This document shows positions 29,923 through 42,827 of a stretch of DNA of 64,000 bases, in pieces. A program made the position numbers and the translations under genes. Each line of letters begins with the position of its first letter. Position 1 is the stretch's first letter. Under the pieces are notes generated by a model, which was given only the letters and a program-made list of their open reading frames with translations, had not been told where the DNA came from and ran no database searches. This DNA comes from Crenobacter luteus (GTDB taxonomy: Bacteria; Pseudomonadota; Gammaproteobacteria; Burkholderiales; Chromobacteriaceae), in contig NZ_SLXG01000013.1 of NCBI RefSeq assembly GCF_004345725.1, positions 1 through 64,000 of the forward strand, read 5' to 3'.

Positions 29923-30561
29923 ATGACCCTCGACCTCGCCGCCATCCGTCAGGACTACGCCAAGCACGAACTGTCGCCCGACGACTGCCTCGCCGACCCG
30001 GTCGCGCAGTTCGAGCTGTGGCTGAAGGAGGCGATCACCGCCCAGGTCAACGAGCCGACCGCGATGAACCTCGCCACCGTCGACGCCGACGGCCGCCCGA
30101 GCGCGCGCATCGTGCTGCTCAAGGGCGTCGAGGACGGCCGCTTCGTGTTCTTCACCAACTACGAAAGCCGCAAGGGCGACGCGATCGCCGCCCACCCCTT
30201 CGTCGCGCTGACCTTCTTCTGGCCCGAGCTCGAACGCCAGGTGCGCGTCGAGGGCAGGGTCGAAAGGTTGGCCGAGGCCGCCAGCGACGCCTACTTCGAC
30301 AGCCGCCCCTACGGCAGCCGCATCGGCGCGTGGGCGTCCGAGCAGAGCCGCGAGATCGCCGGCAAGGCCGAGATCGTCAAGCGCGCGGCGCTGTTCGGCG
30401 CCCGCCACCCGCTGAAGGTGCCGCGCCCGCCGCACTGGGGCGGCTTCGCCGTCACGCCGGACCGCGTCGAATTCTGGCAGGGCCGGCCGAGCCGGCTGCA
30501 CGACAGGGTGCAGTACCGCCGCGACGACGGCACGTGGCGCAAGGCCATCCTCGCGCCGTAA
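29923..30561 (+). CDS. pdxH: Pyridoxamine/pyridoxine 5'-phosphate oxidase
   Basis: 212 residues, full-length PdxH. FMN-site segments are visible: [27 protein letters not shown], and the C-terminal [23 protein letters not shown] that is diagnostic of the family. The enzyme oxidises PNP and PMP to PLP with oxygen. A CTCAGGAG ribosome site precedes the ATG at 29923. It is transcribed away from hemA and ends in a hairpin. Confidence 0.97.
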   Translation: MTLDLAAIRQDYAKHELSPDDCLADPVAQFELWLKEAITAQVNEPTAMNLATVDADGRPSARIVLLKGVEDGRFVFFTNYESRKGDAIAAHPFVALTFFWPELERQVRVEGRVERLAEAASDAYFDSRPYGSRIGAWASEQSREIAGKAEIVKRAALFGARHPLKVPRPPHWGGFAVTPDRVEFWQGRPSRLHDRVQYRRDDGTWRKAILAP

Positions 30562-30566
30562 GACGT

Positions 30567-30595
30567 CAACAAGGCCGGTACGACCGGCCTTGTTG
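30567..30595. terminator. Hairpin after pdxH
   Basis: A 13-bp perfect stem, CAACAAGGCCGGT with its complement, and a 3-base loop. No strong T-run, so termination strength is uncertain. Confidence 0.55.
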
Positions 30596-30616
30596 CGGTG
30601 GGCGGCGCATCCGCCG

Positions 30617-30940
30617 TCAATGGTTCGTGCTGCGGTGCACCGTCTCGCCCGCCCGCCCGCGCACCTCGCCCTCGGCCACCCGGCCACGCGCCTCCGCCTC
30701 GCGACCGCGCACCTCCGTTTCGCCTTCCGCCTCGCGACCGCGCGCCTCGGCCTCGCCGCCACGCCGCCCGCCACCGTCGTCGCCGCCGCGCGCGCTGCCG
30801 CCGTCGTGACCGGAGCCGCTATGACCGGAGCCGCCGTGGCCGCTCCCTCCGCCGTGGCCGCCGCCGCGCGCAAACGCGGCCGAACCAGCGCCGAGCAGCA
30901 AGGCCGTCGCGAGGACGGCCACTATCGACTTATTGAACAT
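30617..30940 (-). CDS. Secreted Gly/His-rich then Arg/Glu-repeat protein
   Basis: 107 residues. A signal peptide (MFNKSIVAVLATALLLGAGSAAFA) is followed by a Gly/His/Ser-rich region in which His recurs every 3-5 residues (GGGHGGGSGHGGSGHSGSGH). An Arg/Glu/Gly repeat region follows, with about five imperfect copies of RGREAE. The His-rich part could bind metal; the rest is probably disordered. An AGGAGGTG ribosome site supports the start. No family recognised. Confidence 0.65.
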   Translation of the reverse strand: MFNKSIVAVLATALLLGAGSAAFARGGGHGGGSGHGGSGHSGSGHDGGSARGGDDGGGRRGGEAEARGREAEGETEVRGREAEARGRVAEGEVRGRAGETVHRSTNH

Positions 30941-31052
30941 CGTGCACCTCCTGGAAATGGCGCCGCGACCAGGACGAAACGGCACAACACGCGGGCGCGG
31001 CTGTCTCCATGCTAGGCAAGGCAGGCGGCATGCGAAACCGGCGCCGCCGGCC

Positions 31053-31385
31053 TCACCCGCTCGCCCGGCCCCAGCCGGCGACGATGATCGCCATCCCGCA
31101 CAGCGCCACGCCGGCGCCGCCCCAGTCGTAGACGGACAGCCGCACCCCGTCGACCCAACGCAGCCAGAGCAGCGCGGTCGCGACGCAGACCCCGCCGTAG
31201 GCGGCGTAGACGCGACCGCTGGCGGCCGGGTGCAAGGTCAGCAGCCACGCGAACAGCGCGAGGCTGGCGGCGGCCGACAGCAGCAGCCAGGCCGGGCCGC
31301 CCTGGCGCAGCCAGACGTAGGGCAGGAAGCAGCCGACGATCTCGGCCAGCGCGGTGACGACGAAAAGGGCGAAGGTCTTGAGCAT
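31053..31385 (-). CDS. YnfA/UPF0060 family membrane protein
   Basis: 110 residues with four transmembrane helices, closely matching E. coli YnfA along its length ([37 protein letters not shown], and the C-terminal [10 protein letters not shown]). YnfA is an SMR-like small membrane protein proposed to efflux cationic compounds. The start at 31385 (MLKTFAL) fits the family N-terminus; an ATG three codons upstream (31394) is equally open, and neither has a clear ribosome site. Confidence 0.9.
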   Translation of the reverse strand: MLKTFALFVVTALAEIVGCFLPYVWLRQGGPAWLLLSAAASLALFAWLLTLHPAASGRVYAAYGGVCVATALLWLRWVDGVRLSVYDWGGAGVALCGMAIIVAGWGRASG

Positions 31386-31427
31386 GGGGGGCATACCGAT
31401 AGCGCAGGGGAGAGCGGCGCTGCCCGG

Positions 31428-33788
<2,361 letters not shown>

Positions 33789-33843
33789 GGCAGGGACGGC
33801 GCCGTGTTAAGGTGGACGCGACAATAATCGCGAGGATTGTACT

Positions 33844-34314
33844 ATGGCGAGCTTTCTGCAGTGGCAATGCCACCGCTTCGACGGCTTCACGCCGCTGACC
33901 GTCTACGAGATGCTGCAGCTGCGCGACCGGGTGTTCGTCGTCGAGCAGCAGTCGATCTACGGCGACATCGACGGCGTCGACCTGTCGGCCTGGCATCTGA
34001 CCGGCCGCGACGGCGCGGGCCGGCTGATCGCCTACGCGCGGCTGATCGACCCCGACGTCAAGTACCGCGACGCGGTCGCGATCGGCCGCGTGGTGGTGGC
34101 GCCCGAGCGGCGCGGCACCGGCCTGGGCAAGCAACTGATGGCCGAGGCGGTCACCCGCTGCGAGCGGCTGTTTCCCGGCTCGCCCATCATGCTGTCGGCG
34201 CAGCTCGCCGCGCAGCGGCTGTATCAGGGTTTCGGCTTTGTCGCGGTATCCGAACCGTACGACGACGGCGGCATCCCGCACGTCGACATGCGGCGCGAGA
34301 CGCACCGCGCCTGA
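33844..34314 (+). CDS. elaA: ElaA-type GNAT acetyltransferase
   Basis: 156 residues of the ElaA subfamily. It starts near WQCHRFDGFTPLTVYEMLQLRDRVFVVEQ, the conserved ElaA opening. The acetyl-CoA pyrophosphate loop is VVVAPERRGTGLGKQLM. ElaA's acceptor is unknown. A GAGGA site lies before the ATG. It ends 27 bases before a terminator made of two inverted copies of the dispersed 10-mer. Confidence 0.85.
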   Translation: MASFLQWQCHRFDGFTPLTVYEMLQLRDRVFVVEQQSIYGDIDGVDLSAWHLTGRDGAGRLIAYARLIDPDVKYRDAVAIGRVVVAPERRGTGLGKQLMAEAVTRCERLFPGSPIMLSAQLAAQRLYQGFGFVAVSEPYDDGGIPHVDMRRETHRA

Positions 34315-34341
34315 GCCGCCGCGCAGGCACGCGGACAAAGC

Positions 34342-34383
34342 AACGGCTCGGCCAACCCCTCACGGGTTGGCCGAGCCGTTTTC
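34342..34383. terminator. Bidirectional terminator made of an inverted pair of the 10-mer
   Basis: A 17-bp perfect stem (34342-34358 with 34364-34380), loop CTCAC, followed by T. It contains CTCGGCCAAC at 34347 and GTTGGCCGAG at 34366. It separates the convergent elaA and BPSS1780-like genes. Confidence 0.9.
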
Positions 34384-34396
34384 GCGCCGGGCCGCC

Positions 34397-35128
34397 TCAG
34401 CGCGCGGCGAAGACGTCGCGGTAGGCGGTGTAGTAGCACACCCAGGCGAGCGGCAGCCACAGCAGCAGGCCGAGGAAAAAGGGCAGCAGCGCCAGCAACA
34501 GCAGCAGCAACAGGCTCAGCGTCGCGATCAGCAACGGCAGCCAGTTGGCCAGCGCCGCCTGCAGGCTCAGCGTCAGCGCCTCGAGCACGCCAACCTCGCG
34601 CGTCACCAGCAGCGCCGGCGCGAACCAGTAGCTGAAGCTGACCAGCAGCACCGCGACCGTCAGCGGCAGCGCGGCCAGCAGCAGTGCCGGGCCGCGTGCG
34701 TCGGCGCCGAGGCCGGCGGCGGCGGCGATCAGCAGCGCCGCGCCCGCCGCGAACGCCATCGACAGCAGGTAGGCGACGCCGAGCAGCAGCAGCGGCCCGG
34801 TGCGCACGCGGAAGCCGGCGAACAGGTCGCCGATCTCGAGCTCGCCGCCCTGTTCGACCTTGACCGCCGCGAGCACGAAGGCGGCGGTGAACAGCGGCGC
34901 GGTCAGCGTGGTCGCAACGTCGCCGACCAGCGGTAGCAGGCTCAGCAGCAGCGTGATCGCGAAGTAGGCGAGCGCCATCAGCGCCCAGGTCAGCGGCTGG
35001 GCGCGCACCAGCTCGAAGGCCTCGACGATCCAGCGCCAGCCGCGTCCGGCGGCGACGCGGCGCGGCGCGGACGGCCGCGCGCCGGGCGGCGGCCGGGACG
35101 GGGCGGGGTCGGTGAAAAAATCGCTCAT
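34397..35128 (-). CDS. BPSS1780-family membrane protein
   Basis: 243 residues. An N-terminal Pro/Arg-rich cytoplasmic stretch is followed by about six transmembrane helices, including an unusually Leu-rich run (LLIATLSLLLLLLLALLPFF). It resembles the betaproteobacterial BPSS1780 family, whose function is unknown. The GWRWIVEAFELVRAQPLTW segment before TM1 is the family's usual opening. The start at 35128 has GGAAGG upstream. Confidence 0.7.
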   Translation of the reverse strand: MSDFFTDPAPSRPPPGARPSAPRRVAAGRGWRWIVEAFELVRAQPLTWALMALAYFAITLLLSLLPLVGDVATTLTAPLFTAAFVLAAVKVEQGGELEIGDLFAGFRVRTGPLLLLGVAYLLSMAFAAGAALLIAAAAGLGADARGPALLLAALPLTVAVLLVSFSYWFAPALLVTREVGVLEALTLSLQAALANWLPLLIATLSLLLLLLLALLPFFLGLLLWLPLAWVCYYTAYRDVFAAR

Positions 35129-35273
35129 GGCATCCTTCCGTCGCAAAAAATGAAAACGGCATTGACCGCCACAGGGTCGGTCCTCGGCACGCCCGCCGTC
35201 AAGCGCCGGCGCGGCGCCGTTCGGTTGCCGCGCCGCGTCAAAATCGGCGATAATTGCATGATTTAGCGGCGCT

Positions 35274-35279
35274 TATAAT
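35274..35279 (+). promoter_or_regulatory. Consensus -10 box TATAAT for the tkt operon
   Basis: A perfect TATAAT 94 bases before the tkt start. Possible -35 elements are poor: TTGCAT at 35254 has only a 14-base spacer. A hairpin (CCTGCCCG with CGGGCAGG, about 35293-35313) lies in the leader. The rest of the 244-base gap 35129-35372 shows nothing else recognisable. Confidence 0.5.
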
Positions 35280-35372
35280 CCGGCGCCGGCGACCTGCCCG
35301 GGCGACGGGCAGGCGGCGGCAGACGGGTTGCGCGCTCCCGGTTCCCACACCCCAGTCGTAAGGTCTCTTTGC

Positions 35373-37361
35373 ATGGTCTCCCGTACCGAGCTTGCCAACG
35401 CGATCCGCTTCCTGTCGATGGACGCGGTGGAAAAGGCCAAATCCGGCCACCCCGGCGCCCCGATGGGCATGGCCGACATCGCCGAAGTCCTCTGGCGCGA
35501 TCACCTCAAGCACAACCCCGCCAACCCCGCGTGGGCCGACCGCGACCGCTTCGTGCTGTCGAACGGTCACGGTTCGATGCTGATCTACAGCCTGCTGCAC
35601 CTCTCCGGCTACGATCTGTCGATCGACGATCTGAAGAACTTCCGCCAGCTGCACAGCAAGACGCCGGGCCACCCCGAGTACGGCTACGCGCCGGGCGTCG
35701 AGACCACCACCGGCCCGCTCGGCCAGGGCATCAGCAACGCGGTCGGCATGGCGCTGGCCGAGAAAATGCTGGCCGCCGAGTTCAACCGCGACGGCCACGC
35801 CATCGTCGACCACTACACCTGGGTCTTCCTCGGCGACGGCTGCCTGATGGAGGGCGTCAGCCACGAGGCATGCTCGCTGGCCGGTACCTGGGGCCTCGGC
35901 AAGCTGATCGCGTTCTGGGACGACAACGGCATCTCGATCGACGGCGACGTCGAGGGCTGGTTCACCGACGATACGCCGGCGCGCTTCGAAGCGTACGGCT
36001 GGCAGGTGATCCGCAACGTCGACGGCCACGACCCGGTCGAGATCGAGACCGCGATCCAGACCGCCAAGAAGGAAACCGCGCGCCCGACGCTGATCTGCTG
36101 CAAGACCACCATCGGCTTCGGCGCGCCGAACAAACAGGGCGGCCACGACGTGCACGGCGCGCCGCTGGGCGCCGCCGAGATCGCCGCCGCGCGCGAACAC
36201 CTGAAGTGGCCGCACGCGCCGTTCGAGATCCCGGCCGACGTGTACGCCGCCTGGGGCGCGCGCGACAAGGGCGCCGCCGTCGAATCCGACTGGGCCCGCC
36301 GCTTCGACGCTTACCGCGCCGCCTACCCGGAGCTGGCCGCCGAGTTCGAGCGCCGCATGAAGGGCGAGCTGCCGGCGAACTGGGAAGAGACCAAGACCGC
36401 CGCGATCGCCAAGATCGTCGAGGCCGGCCAGACCGTCGCCACCCGCAAGGCCAGCCAGATCGCGCTCGAGGCGTTCTCGCCGGCGCTGCCGGAATTCCTC
36501 GGCGGCTCGGCCGACCTGACCGGCTCGAACCTGACCAACTGGTCGGGCAGCCGGTGGATCGACGCCGAAGGCCGCGGCAACTACATCAGCTACGGCGTGC
36601 GCGAATTCGGCATGGCCGCGATCATGAACGGCGTCGCGCTGCACGGCGGCCTGCGCCCGTACGGCGGCACCTTCCTGATGTTCAGCGAGTACGCGCGCAA
36701 CGCGCTGCGCATGGCCGCGCTGATGAAGATCAACCCGATCTACGTGTTCACCCACGACTCGATCGGCCTCGGCGAGGACGGCCCGACCCACCAGCCGGTC
36801 GAGCAGACCGCGACGCTGCGCTACATCCCGAACATGGACGTCTGGCGTCCGTGCGACACCGCCGAGGCCGCCGTCGCCTGGGCGCACGCGATCGAACAGC
36901 GCACCCGTCCGTCCAGCCTGATCCTCAGCCGCCAGAACCTGCCGTTCGTTTCACGTGAAACGCCGCAGCTCGCCGACATCGCGAAGGGCGGCTACGTGCT
37001 CTCCGACGCCGCCGGCGCGCGCGCGGTGCTGATCGCCACCGGCTCCGAGGTCGAACTGGCGCTGAAGGCGCAGGCCGCGTTGGCCGAGGAGGGCGTTCCG
37101 GTGCGCGTGGTGTCGATGCCGTCGACCAATGTGTTCGACCGCCAGGACAAGGCCTACCAGCAGGCGGTGCTGCCGCGCGGCCTGCCGCGCGTCGCGATCG
37201 AGGCCGGCGTGTCCGACTTCTGGCGCAAGTACGTCGGCCTGGACGGCGAAGTGGTCGGCATCGACAGCTTCGGCGAATCGGCACCGGCCGGCGCGCTGTT
37301 CGAGCACTTCGGCTTCACCGTCGACAACGTGGTCGCCAAGACCCGGTCCGTCCTGCAGTAA
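35373..37361 (+). CDS. tkt: Transketolase
   Basis: 662 residues, complete. Thiamine diphosphate site: [17 protein letters not shown] near the N-terminus and the GDG motif (LGDGCLMEG...DDNGISIDG). The transketolase signature [12 protein letters not shown] is near residue 470. It shuttles two-carbon units in the pentose phosphate pathway and heads the operon tkt-gap-pgk-lysE-fba. A parS-like site (36948) lies within the coding sequence and reads VSRETP in frame. The start at 35373 follows AAGG; the upstream 15-codon extension is unsupported. Confidence 0.97.
   Translation: MVSRTELANAIRFLSMDAVEKAKSGHPGAPMGMADIAEVLWRDHLKHNPANPAWADRDRFVLSNGHGSMLIYSLLHLSGYDLSIDDLKNFRQLHSKTPGHPEYGYAPGVETTTGPLGQGISNAVGMALAEKMLAAEFNRDGHAIVDHYTWVFLGDGCLMEGVSHEACSLAGTWGLGKLIAFWDDNGISIDGDVEGWFTDDTPARFEAYGWQVIRNVDGHDPVEIETAIQTAKKETARPTLICCKTTIGFGAPNKQGGHDVHGAPLGAAEIAAAREHLKWPHAPFEIPADVYAAWGARDKGAAVESDWARRFDAYRAAYPELAAEFERRMKGELPANWEETKTAAIAKIVEAGQTVATRKASQIALEAFSPALPEFLGGSADLTGSNLTNWSGSRWIDAEGRGNYISYGVREFGMAAIMNGVALHGGLRPYGGTFLMFSEYARNALRMAALMKINPIYVFTHDSIGLGEDGPTHQPVEQTATLRYIPNMDVWRPCDTAEAAVAWAHAIEQRTRPSSLILSRQNLPFVSRETPQLADIAKGGYVLSDAAGARAVLIATGSEVELALKAQAALAEEGVPVRVVSMPSTNVFDRQDKAYQQAVLPRGLPRVAIEAGVSDFWRKYVGLDGEVVGIDSFGESAPAGALFEHFGFTVDNVVAKTRSVLQ
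36948..36961. other. Candidate parS site 3, inside tkt
   Basis: Perfect palindromic core GTTTCACGTGAAAC within the transketolase gene. Confidence 0.85.
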
Positions 37362-37370
37362 TACACCCCG

Positions 37371-37401
37371 CCGCCCGGCCCGGACCGGGCGGCCGTTTTT
37401 T
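37371..37401 (+). terminator. Terminator/attenuator between tkt and gap
   Basis: CCGCCCGG (37371-37378) pairs with CCGGGCGG (37385-37392), then CCG and six T. It could uncouple gap-pgk-fba expression from tkt. Confidence 0.75.
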
Positions 37402-37421
37402 GCACGAGAGAGAGAATCACG

Positions 37422-38438
37422 ATGACCATCCGTATCGCGATCAACGGCTACGGCCGCATCGGCCGCCAGGCCCTGCGTTCCATCTACGAATACAATCTGC
37501 GCGGCGACTTCGAGGTCGTCGCGGTGAACGCCTCCGGCGACCTGGCGACCAACGCCCACCTGACCAAGTTCGACACCGTGCACGGCCGCTTCGCCGCCGA
37601 GGTCAGCCACGACGACAAGAACCTGATCGTCGACGGCGACGTGATCCCGTTCTTCTCGACGCGCGACCCGCGCGAACTGCCGTGGAAGGCGCTGAACGTC
37701 GACCTGGTGCTCGAGTGCACCGGCGCGTTCACGTCGAAAGAGAAGTGCCAGCTGCACATCGACGCCGGCGCCAAGAAGGTGCTGATCTCGGCGCCGGGCG
37801 GCGACGACGTCGACGCGACCGTCGTCTACGGCGTGAACCACGACGTGCTGACCGCCGACATGACCGTGGTGTCGAACGCCTCGTGCACCACCAACTGTCT
37901 GGCGCCGGTCGCCAAGGCGCTGAACGACGAGATCGGCATCGTCAAGGGCCTGATGACCACCATCCACGCCTTCACCAACGACCAGGTGCTGACCGACGTG
38001 CGTCACAAGGACCTGCGCCGCGCCCGCTCGGCCACCGAGAACATGATCCCGACCAAGACCGGCGCCGCCAAGGCCGTCGGCCTGGTGCTGCCGGAACTGA
38101 AGGGCAAGCTCGACGGCTTCGCCGTGCGCGTGCCGACCATCAACGTGTCGCTGGTCGACCTGACCTTCGAAGCCGGCCGCAACACCTCGGTCGAAGAGGT
38201 GAACGCCATCGTCAAGGCAGCCAGCGAAGGCAAGATGAAGGGCTCGCTGGGCTTCAACACGCTGCCCCTGGTTTCCAGCGACTTCAACCACACCACCGAA
38301 GGCTCGGTGTTCGACGCCACGCTGACCAAGGTGTCCAACGGCAACATGGTCAAGGTGCTCGCCTGGTACGACAACGAGTGGGGCTTCTGCCAGCAGATGC
38401 TGCGCACCGCCCGCGCGATGTTCAACACCGCCAAGTAA
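37422..38438 (+). CDS. gap: Glyceraldehyde-3-phosphate dehydrogenase, type I
   Basis: 338 residues. NAD site [13 protein letters not shown]. The catalytic Cys155 is in SNASCTTNC, and the family C-terminus ends [12 protein letters not shown]. It interconverts glyceraldehyde-3-phosphate and 1,3-bisphosphoglycerate. It sits between tkt and pgk as in the betaproteobacterial central-carbon cluster. A short GAGAGAGA site precedes the ATG. Confidence 0.98.
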   Translation: MTIRIAINGYGRIGRQALRSIYEYNLRGDFEVVAVNASGDLATNAHLTKFDTVHGRFAAEVSHDDKNLIVDGDVIPFFSTRDPRELPWKALNVDLVLECTGAFTSKEKCQLHIDAGAKKVLISAPGGDDVDATVVYGVNHDVLTADMTVVSNASCTTNCLAPVAKALNDEIGIVKGLMTTIHAFTNDQVLTDVRHKDLRRARSATENMIPTKTGAAKAVGLVLPELKGKLDGFAVRVPTINVSLVDLTFEAGRNTSVEEVNAIVKAASEGKMKGSLGFNTLPLVSSDFNHTTEGSVFDATLTKVSNGNMVKVLAWYDNEWGFCQQMLRTARAMFNTAK

Positions 38439-38455
38439 CCGACCCTCGCAACCCT

Positions 38456-38496
38456 CGCCGCACCCCTCGGCCAACCCCCTGGCCGTCGGTGCGGCG
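38456..38496 (+). other. Hairpin in the gap-pgk spacer containing a 10-mer copy
   Basis: CGCCGCACC (38456-38464) pairs with GGTGCGGCG (38488-38496); inside lies a second short stem CGGCCA/TGGCCG with CTCGGCCAAC at 38466. No T-run, so it may be an mRNA processing or stability element rather than a terminator. Confidence 0.5.
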
Positions 38497-38513
38497 TTGC
38501 AACGGATAGCGTC

Positions 38514-39692
<1,179 letters not shown>

Positions 39693-39700
39693 CCCCGTCA

Positions 39701-39735
39701 CGCCCGGCCGGCCTCTACCCGGGGTTGGCCGGGCG
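39701..39735 (+). other. Hairpin in the pgk-lysE spacer
   Basis: CGCCCGGCC (39701-39709) pairs with GGCCGGGCG (39727-39735). No T-run follows, so transcription may continue. Confidence 0.45.
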
Positions 39736-39761
39736 GCGCAACACCCCGCAAGGAGACCGCG

Positions 39762-40394
39762 ATGCCCCTCGATACCTGGCTGCTGTTCGTCGTGACGGTG
39801 TTTTTCGTGTCGGCGACGCCCGGCCCGAACATGCTGCTGGCGATGACGCACGGCATCCGCTACGGCGTGCGCGCCAGCTTGCCGACCATGCTCGGCCTGC
39901 TCGTCGCGCTGGGCATCGTGATGGCCGCCTCGGTGGCGGGCTTGGGCGCGCTGCTGGCGACGTCCGAGGCGCTGTTCGCCGCGGTCAAGTACGCCGGCGC
40001 GGCCTACCTGATCTGGCTGGGCGTCAAGACCTGGCGCGCGCATCCGGAGGCGCTGACCGCGCCCGAAGCGGCCGGCAACGGCGGCGCGGGCGGCTGGGCC
40101 AAGTTCCGCACCGGTTTCCTGGTGGCGATGAGCAACCCGAAGGCGTTCATCTTCTTCACCGCGCTGTTCCCGCAGTTCATGGACGCGCGCGCGGCGCAGC
40201 TGCCGCAGCTGATGACGCTGGCGGCGACCTTCTTCGTGATCGAGAGCGGCTGGCAGTTCGTCTACGCGACCGGCGGCGCGCGGCTCGGCAACTGGCTCTC
40301 GAGCCCGCTCCGCCAGCGCTGGGTCAACCGCTTCGCCGGCGGCGCCTTCGTCGGCGCCGGCGTCGCGCTGTCGGGCGTCAGCCAGGGCAGCTAG
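39762..40394 (+). CDS. LysE/RhtB family amino-acid exporter
   Basis: 210 residues, six predicted transmembrane helices. It begins [29 protein letters not shown], the LysE/RhtB signature with the conserved SATPGPN. The mid-protein [24 protein letters not shown] is also diagnostic. It exports amino acids or homoserine lactone-like compounds; the substrate cannot be read. Its position between pgk and fba is unusual, since pyk is more often found there in betaproteobacteria. An AAGGAGA ribosome site is present. Confidence 0.88.
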   Translation: MPLDTWLLFVVTVFFVSATPGPNMLLAMTHGIRYGVRASLPTMLGLLVALGIVMAASVAGLGALLATSEALFAAVKYAGAAYLIWLGVKTWRAHPEALTAPEAAGNGGAGGWAKFRTGFLVAMSNPKAFIFFTALFPQFMDARAAQLPQLMTLAATFFVIESGWQFVYATGGARLGNWLSSPLRQRWVNRFAGGAFVGAGVALSGVSQGS

Positions 40395-40461
40395 CGCGCC
40401 TCGGCCAACCTTATTCAATCACGCTGCCCGTGGGCGGCGTCCCGTTTCTGGAGAGACACTC

Positions 40462-41526
40462 ATGGCACTCGTTTCGATGCGTCAACTCTTGGACCACGCG
40501 GCCGAATTCGGCTACGGTCTGCCGGCCTTCAACGTCAACAACCTCGAGCAGATGCGCGCGATCATGGAAGCGGCCGACAAGGTCGACGCCCCGGTGATCG
40601 TGCAGGCCTCGGCCGGCGCGCGCAAATACGCCGGCGCGCCCTTCCTGCGCCACCTGATCCTGGCCGCGGTGGAAGAATTCCCGCACATCCCGGTGGTGAT
40701 GCACCAGGACCACGGCACCAGCCCGGCGGTGTGCCAGCGCTCGATCCAGCTGGGTTTCAGCTCGGTGATGATGGACGGCTCGCTCGGTGAAGACGGCAAG
40801 ACGCCGACCGACTACGACTACAACGTGCGCGTCACCCGCACCGTGGTCGACTTCGCGCACGCCTGCGGCGTGTCGGTGGAAGGCGAGATCGGCTGCCTGG
40901 GTTCGCTCGAGACCGGCATGGCCGGCGAGGAAGACGGCGTCGGCGCCGAGGGCGTGCTCGACCACAGCCAGCTGCTGACCGACCCGGAAGAAGCGGCGCA
41001 GTTCGTCAAGGACACCGGCGTCGACGCGCTGGCGATCGCCATCGGCACCAGCCACGGCGCGTACAAGTTCAGCCGTCCGCCGACGGGCGACATCCTCGCC
41101 ATCGAGCGCATCAAGGAAATCCACGCGCGCATCCCGAACACCCACCTGGTGATGCACGGCTCCTCGAGCGTGCCGCAGGAATGGCTGGCGATCATCAACG
41201 AATTCGGCGGCGCGATCCCGGAAACCTACGGCGTGCCGGTCGAGGAAATCGTCGAAGGCATCAAGTACGGCGTGCGCAAGGTCAACATCGACACCGACCT
41301 GCGTCTGGCCAGCACCGGCGCCGTGCGTCGCTTCCTCGCGCAGAACCCGTCCGAATTCGACCCGCGCAAGTTCCTGAAGGTCTCCACCGACGCGATGCGC
41401 GACATCTGCATCGCCCGTTACGAAGCCTTCGGCGCCGCCGGCCAGGCCAGCAAGATCAAGCCGGTCAACCTCGACACCATGGCGAACCGTTACGCCCGTG
41501 GCGAGCTCGCCGCGATCGTCAAGTAA
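40462..41526 (+). CDS. fba: Fructose-bisphosphate aldolase, class II
   Basis: 354 residues of the class II, CbbA/FbaA-like type. [21 protein letters not shown] near the start, zinc ligands in [14 protein letters not shown] and [10 protein letters not shown], and the family end [13 protein letters not shown]. It cleaves fructose-1,6-bisphosphate and can run in the gluconeogenic or Calvin direction. Last gene of the tkt cluster; no RuBisCO or phosphoribulokinase is present here. A GGAGAG site precedes the ATG and a strong terminator follows. Confidence 0.97.
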   Translation: MALVSMRQLLDHAAEFGYGLPAFNVNNLEQMRAIMEAADKVDAPVIVQASAGARKYAGAPFLRHLILAAVEEFPHIPVVMHQDHGTSPAVCQRSIQLGFSSVMMDGSLGEDGKTPTDYDYNVRVTRTVVDFAHACGVSVEGEIGCLGSLETGMAGEEDGVGAEGVLDHSQLLTDPEEAAQFVKDTGVDALAIAIGTSHGAYKFSRPPTGDILAIERIKEIHARIPNTHLVMHGSSSVPQEWLAIINEFGGAIPETYGVPVEEIVEGIKYGVRKVNIDTDLRLASTGAVRRFLAQNPSEFDPRKFLKVSTDAMRDICIARYEAFGAAGQASKIKPVNLDTMANRYARGELAAIVK

Positions 41527-41596
41527 GCCGCGTTGGCCGCGACCGAGCGAGGCAAGCGAAGCGTCGCGAGGGAATCCTCGGCCAACCCGTAAACGC

Positions 41597-41625
41597 AAAC
41601 CCCCGCCATCCGGCGGGGGTTTTTT
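41597..41625 (+). terminator. Terminator after fba
   Basis: AAACCCCCGCC pairs with GGCGGGGGTTT (11 bp, ATCC loop) and six T in all. It ends the tkt-fba cluster. Confidence 0.9.
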
Positions 41626-41643
41626 GTGTGGCAGGGCACAGCC

Positions 41644-42762
41644 TCAGCCGGCCAGTCCGCCTTCGTACAGCGCGCCGATCAGCTCGCTCTGGCTGACGAC
41701 GCCGGCGAAGCGGCCGGCGGCGTCGACCACCGGCACGTGCTGGCGGCCGGCGTTGGTCAGCACCGGGATCAGCTCGGTGACGTGCGCGATATCGCGCACC
41801 GTCTCGACCGGCGCCGCCATCGCGTCGGCGACCGTCGCGCCGCCGCGCTTGAGCCGTCGCGCCAGCCGCGCGCGCAGGCCCGCCGGATCGCGCGCGTCGG
41901 CGCACCGCAGGAAGTCGGACAAGGCCAGCATGCCGACCACGCGCCGCTCGGCGTCGAGCACCGGCAGCACGCGCTGGCCGCTGCTGCGCAGCCGCTTCCA
42001 CGCGTCGGACAGCGGCGTGTCGGGCGTCACCCAGCGCAGGTCGCGCGCCATCACGTCGAGGCAGCGGATGTCGCCGAGCCTGCGCCGGTGCGCGTGCAGC
42101 TCGGCGAGCTCGACCACGCGCTCGAGGTCGTCCATCGACACGTCGAGCAATTCGCGGTGGTCGCGCAGCGCGGCGGCGATGTCGGCCTCGCCGACCGCCG
42201 CGCGCGCCGGGCCGGCGCCGGCCGGTACCGGCAACGCGCGCGGGTAGGGGTGGCGCAGCCAGAAGTTGTTGAACAGCAGCGCCAGCAGCAGCATCAGCAG
42301 CGCGTTGAGCAGCACCGGCGCGAATACGAAGGAAAAGCCCAGCGCATGGACGGCCGGTCCGCCGATCACCGCGTTCAGCGCGATCGCGCCGCCCGGCGGG
42401 TGCAGGCAGCGCAGCGCGATCATCGCGACCAGCGACAGGCCGACTGCCAGCGCGGCGGCCAGCGGCACGAAGGGCACCCAGTGCGCGCAGGCGACGCCGA
42501 TCGCGGCCGACACCAGGTGGCCGCCGACGAAGGCCCACGGCTGGGCCAAGGGACTTGCCGGCAGCACGAACAGGATCACCGAAGCGGCGCCCATCGACGC
42601 GACCAGGAGCGGCGCGTGGCCGACGCTGAGCTGGGTGACGAGACCGGTCAGCAGGATCGCGCACAGCGCGGCGACGCCGGCCTTCCACTGCTGGGCACGA
42701 CTCACGGCCAGCGGTTCGGGCCACCAGCGTCGCCAGGCGAACAAACGGGCCAGGGCGGACAT
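41644..42762 (-). CDS. HPP-family membrane protein with CBS pair
   Basis: 372 residues. The N-terminal HPP domain (about 20-190) has four hydrophobic helices and the family motif ALRCLHPPGGAIALNAVIGG. The C-terminal half holds two CBS repeats (DVMARDLRWVTPDTPLSDAWKRL; VADAMAAPVETVRDIAHVTEL) that usually bind adenine nucleotides. HPP proteins have been linked to nitrite transport in cyanobacteria and chloroplasts; the substrate here is unknown. The gene follows a MarR regulator by 65 bases, with a palindrome between them. Confidence 0.85.
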   Translation of the reverse strand: MSALARLFAWRRWWPEPLAVSRAQQWKAGVAALCAILLTGLVTQLSVGHAPLLVASMGAASVILFVLPASPLAQPWAFVGGHLVSAAIGVACAHWVPFVPLAAALAVGLSLVAMIALRCLHPPGGAIALNAVIGGPAVHALGFSFVFAPVLLNALLMLLLALLFNNFWLRHPYPRALPVPAGAGPARAAVGEADIAAALRDHRELLDVSMDDLERVVELAELHAHRRRLGDIRCLDVMARDLRWVTPDTPLSDAWKRLRSSGQRVLPVLDAERRVVGMLALSDFLRCADARDPAGLRARLARRLKRGGATVADAMAAPVETVRDIAHVTELIPVLTNAGRQHVPVVDAAGRFAGVVSQSELIGALYEGGLAG

Positions 42763-42791
42763 CGGCGAAACTCTCGGAAACGGGACGGCCC

Positions 42792-42810
42792 ATTGTATCG
42801 CGGCACGATA
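42792..42810 (-). promoter_or_regulatory. Palindrome overlapping a -10-like box, candidate MarR operator
   Basis: TATCG (42796-42800) and CGATA (42806-42810) form an inverted repeat with a 5-base spacer, overlapping TACAAT read on the minus strand (42797-42792) upstream of the HPP gene. Confidence 0.4.
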
Positions 42811-42827
42811 TATTGGCGCGACCGCCG

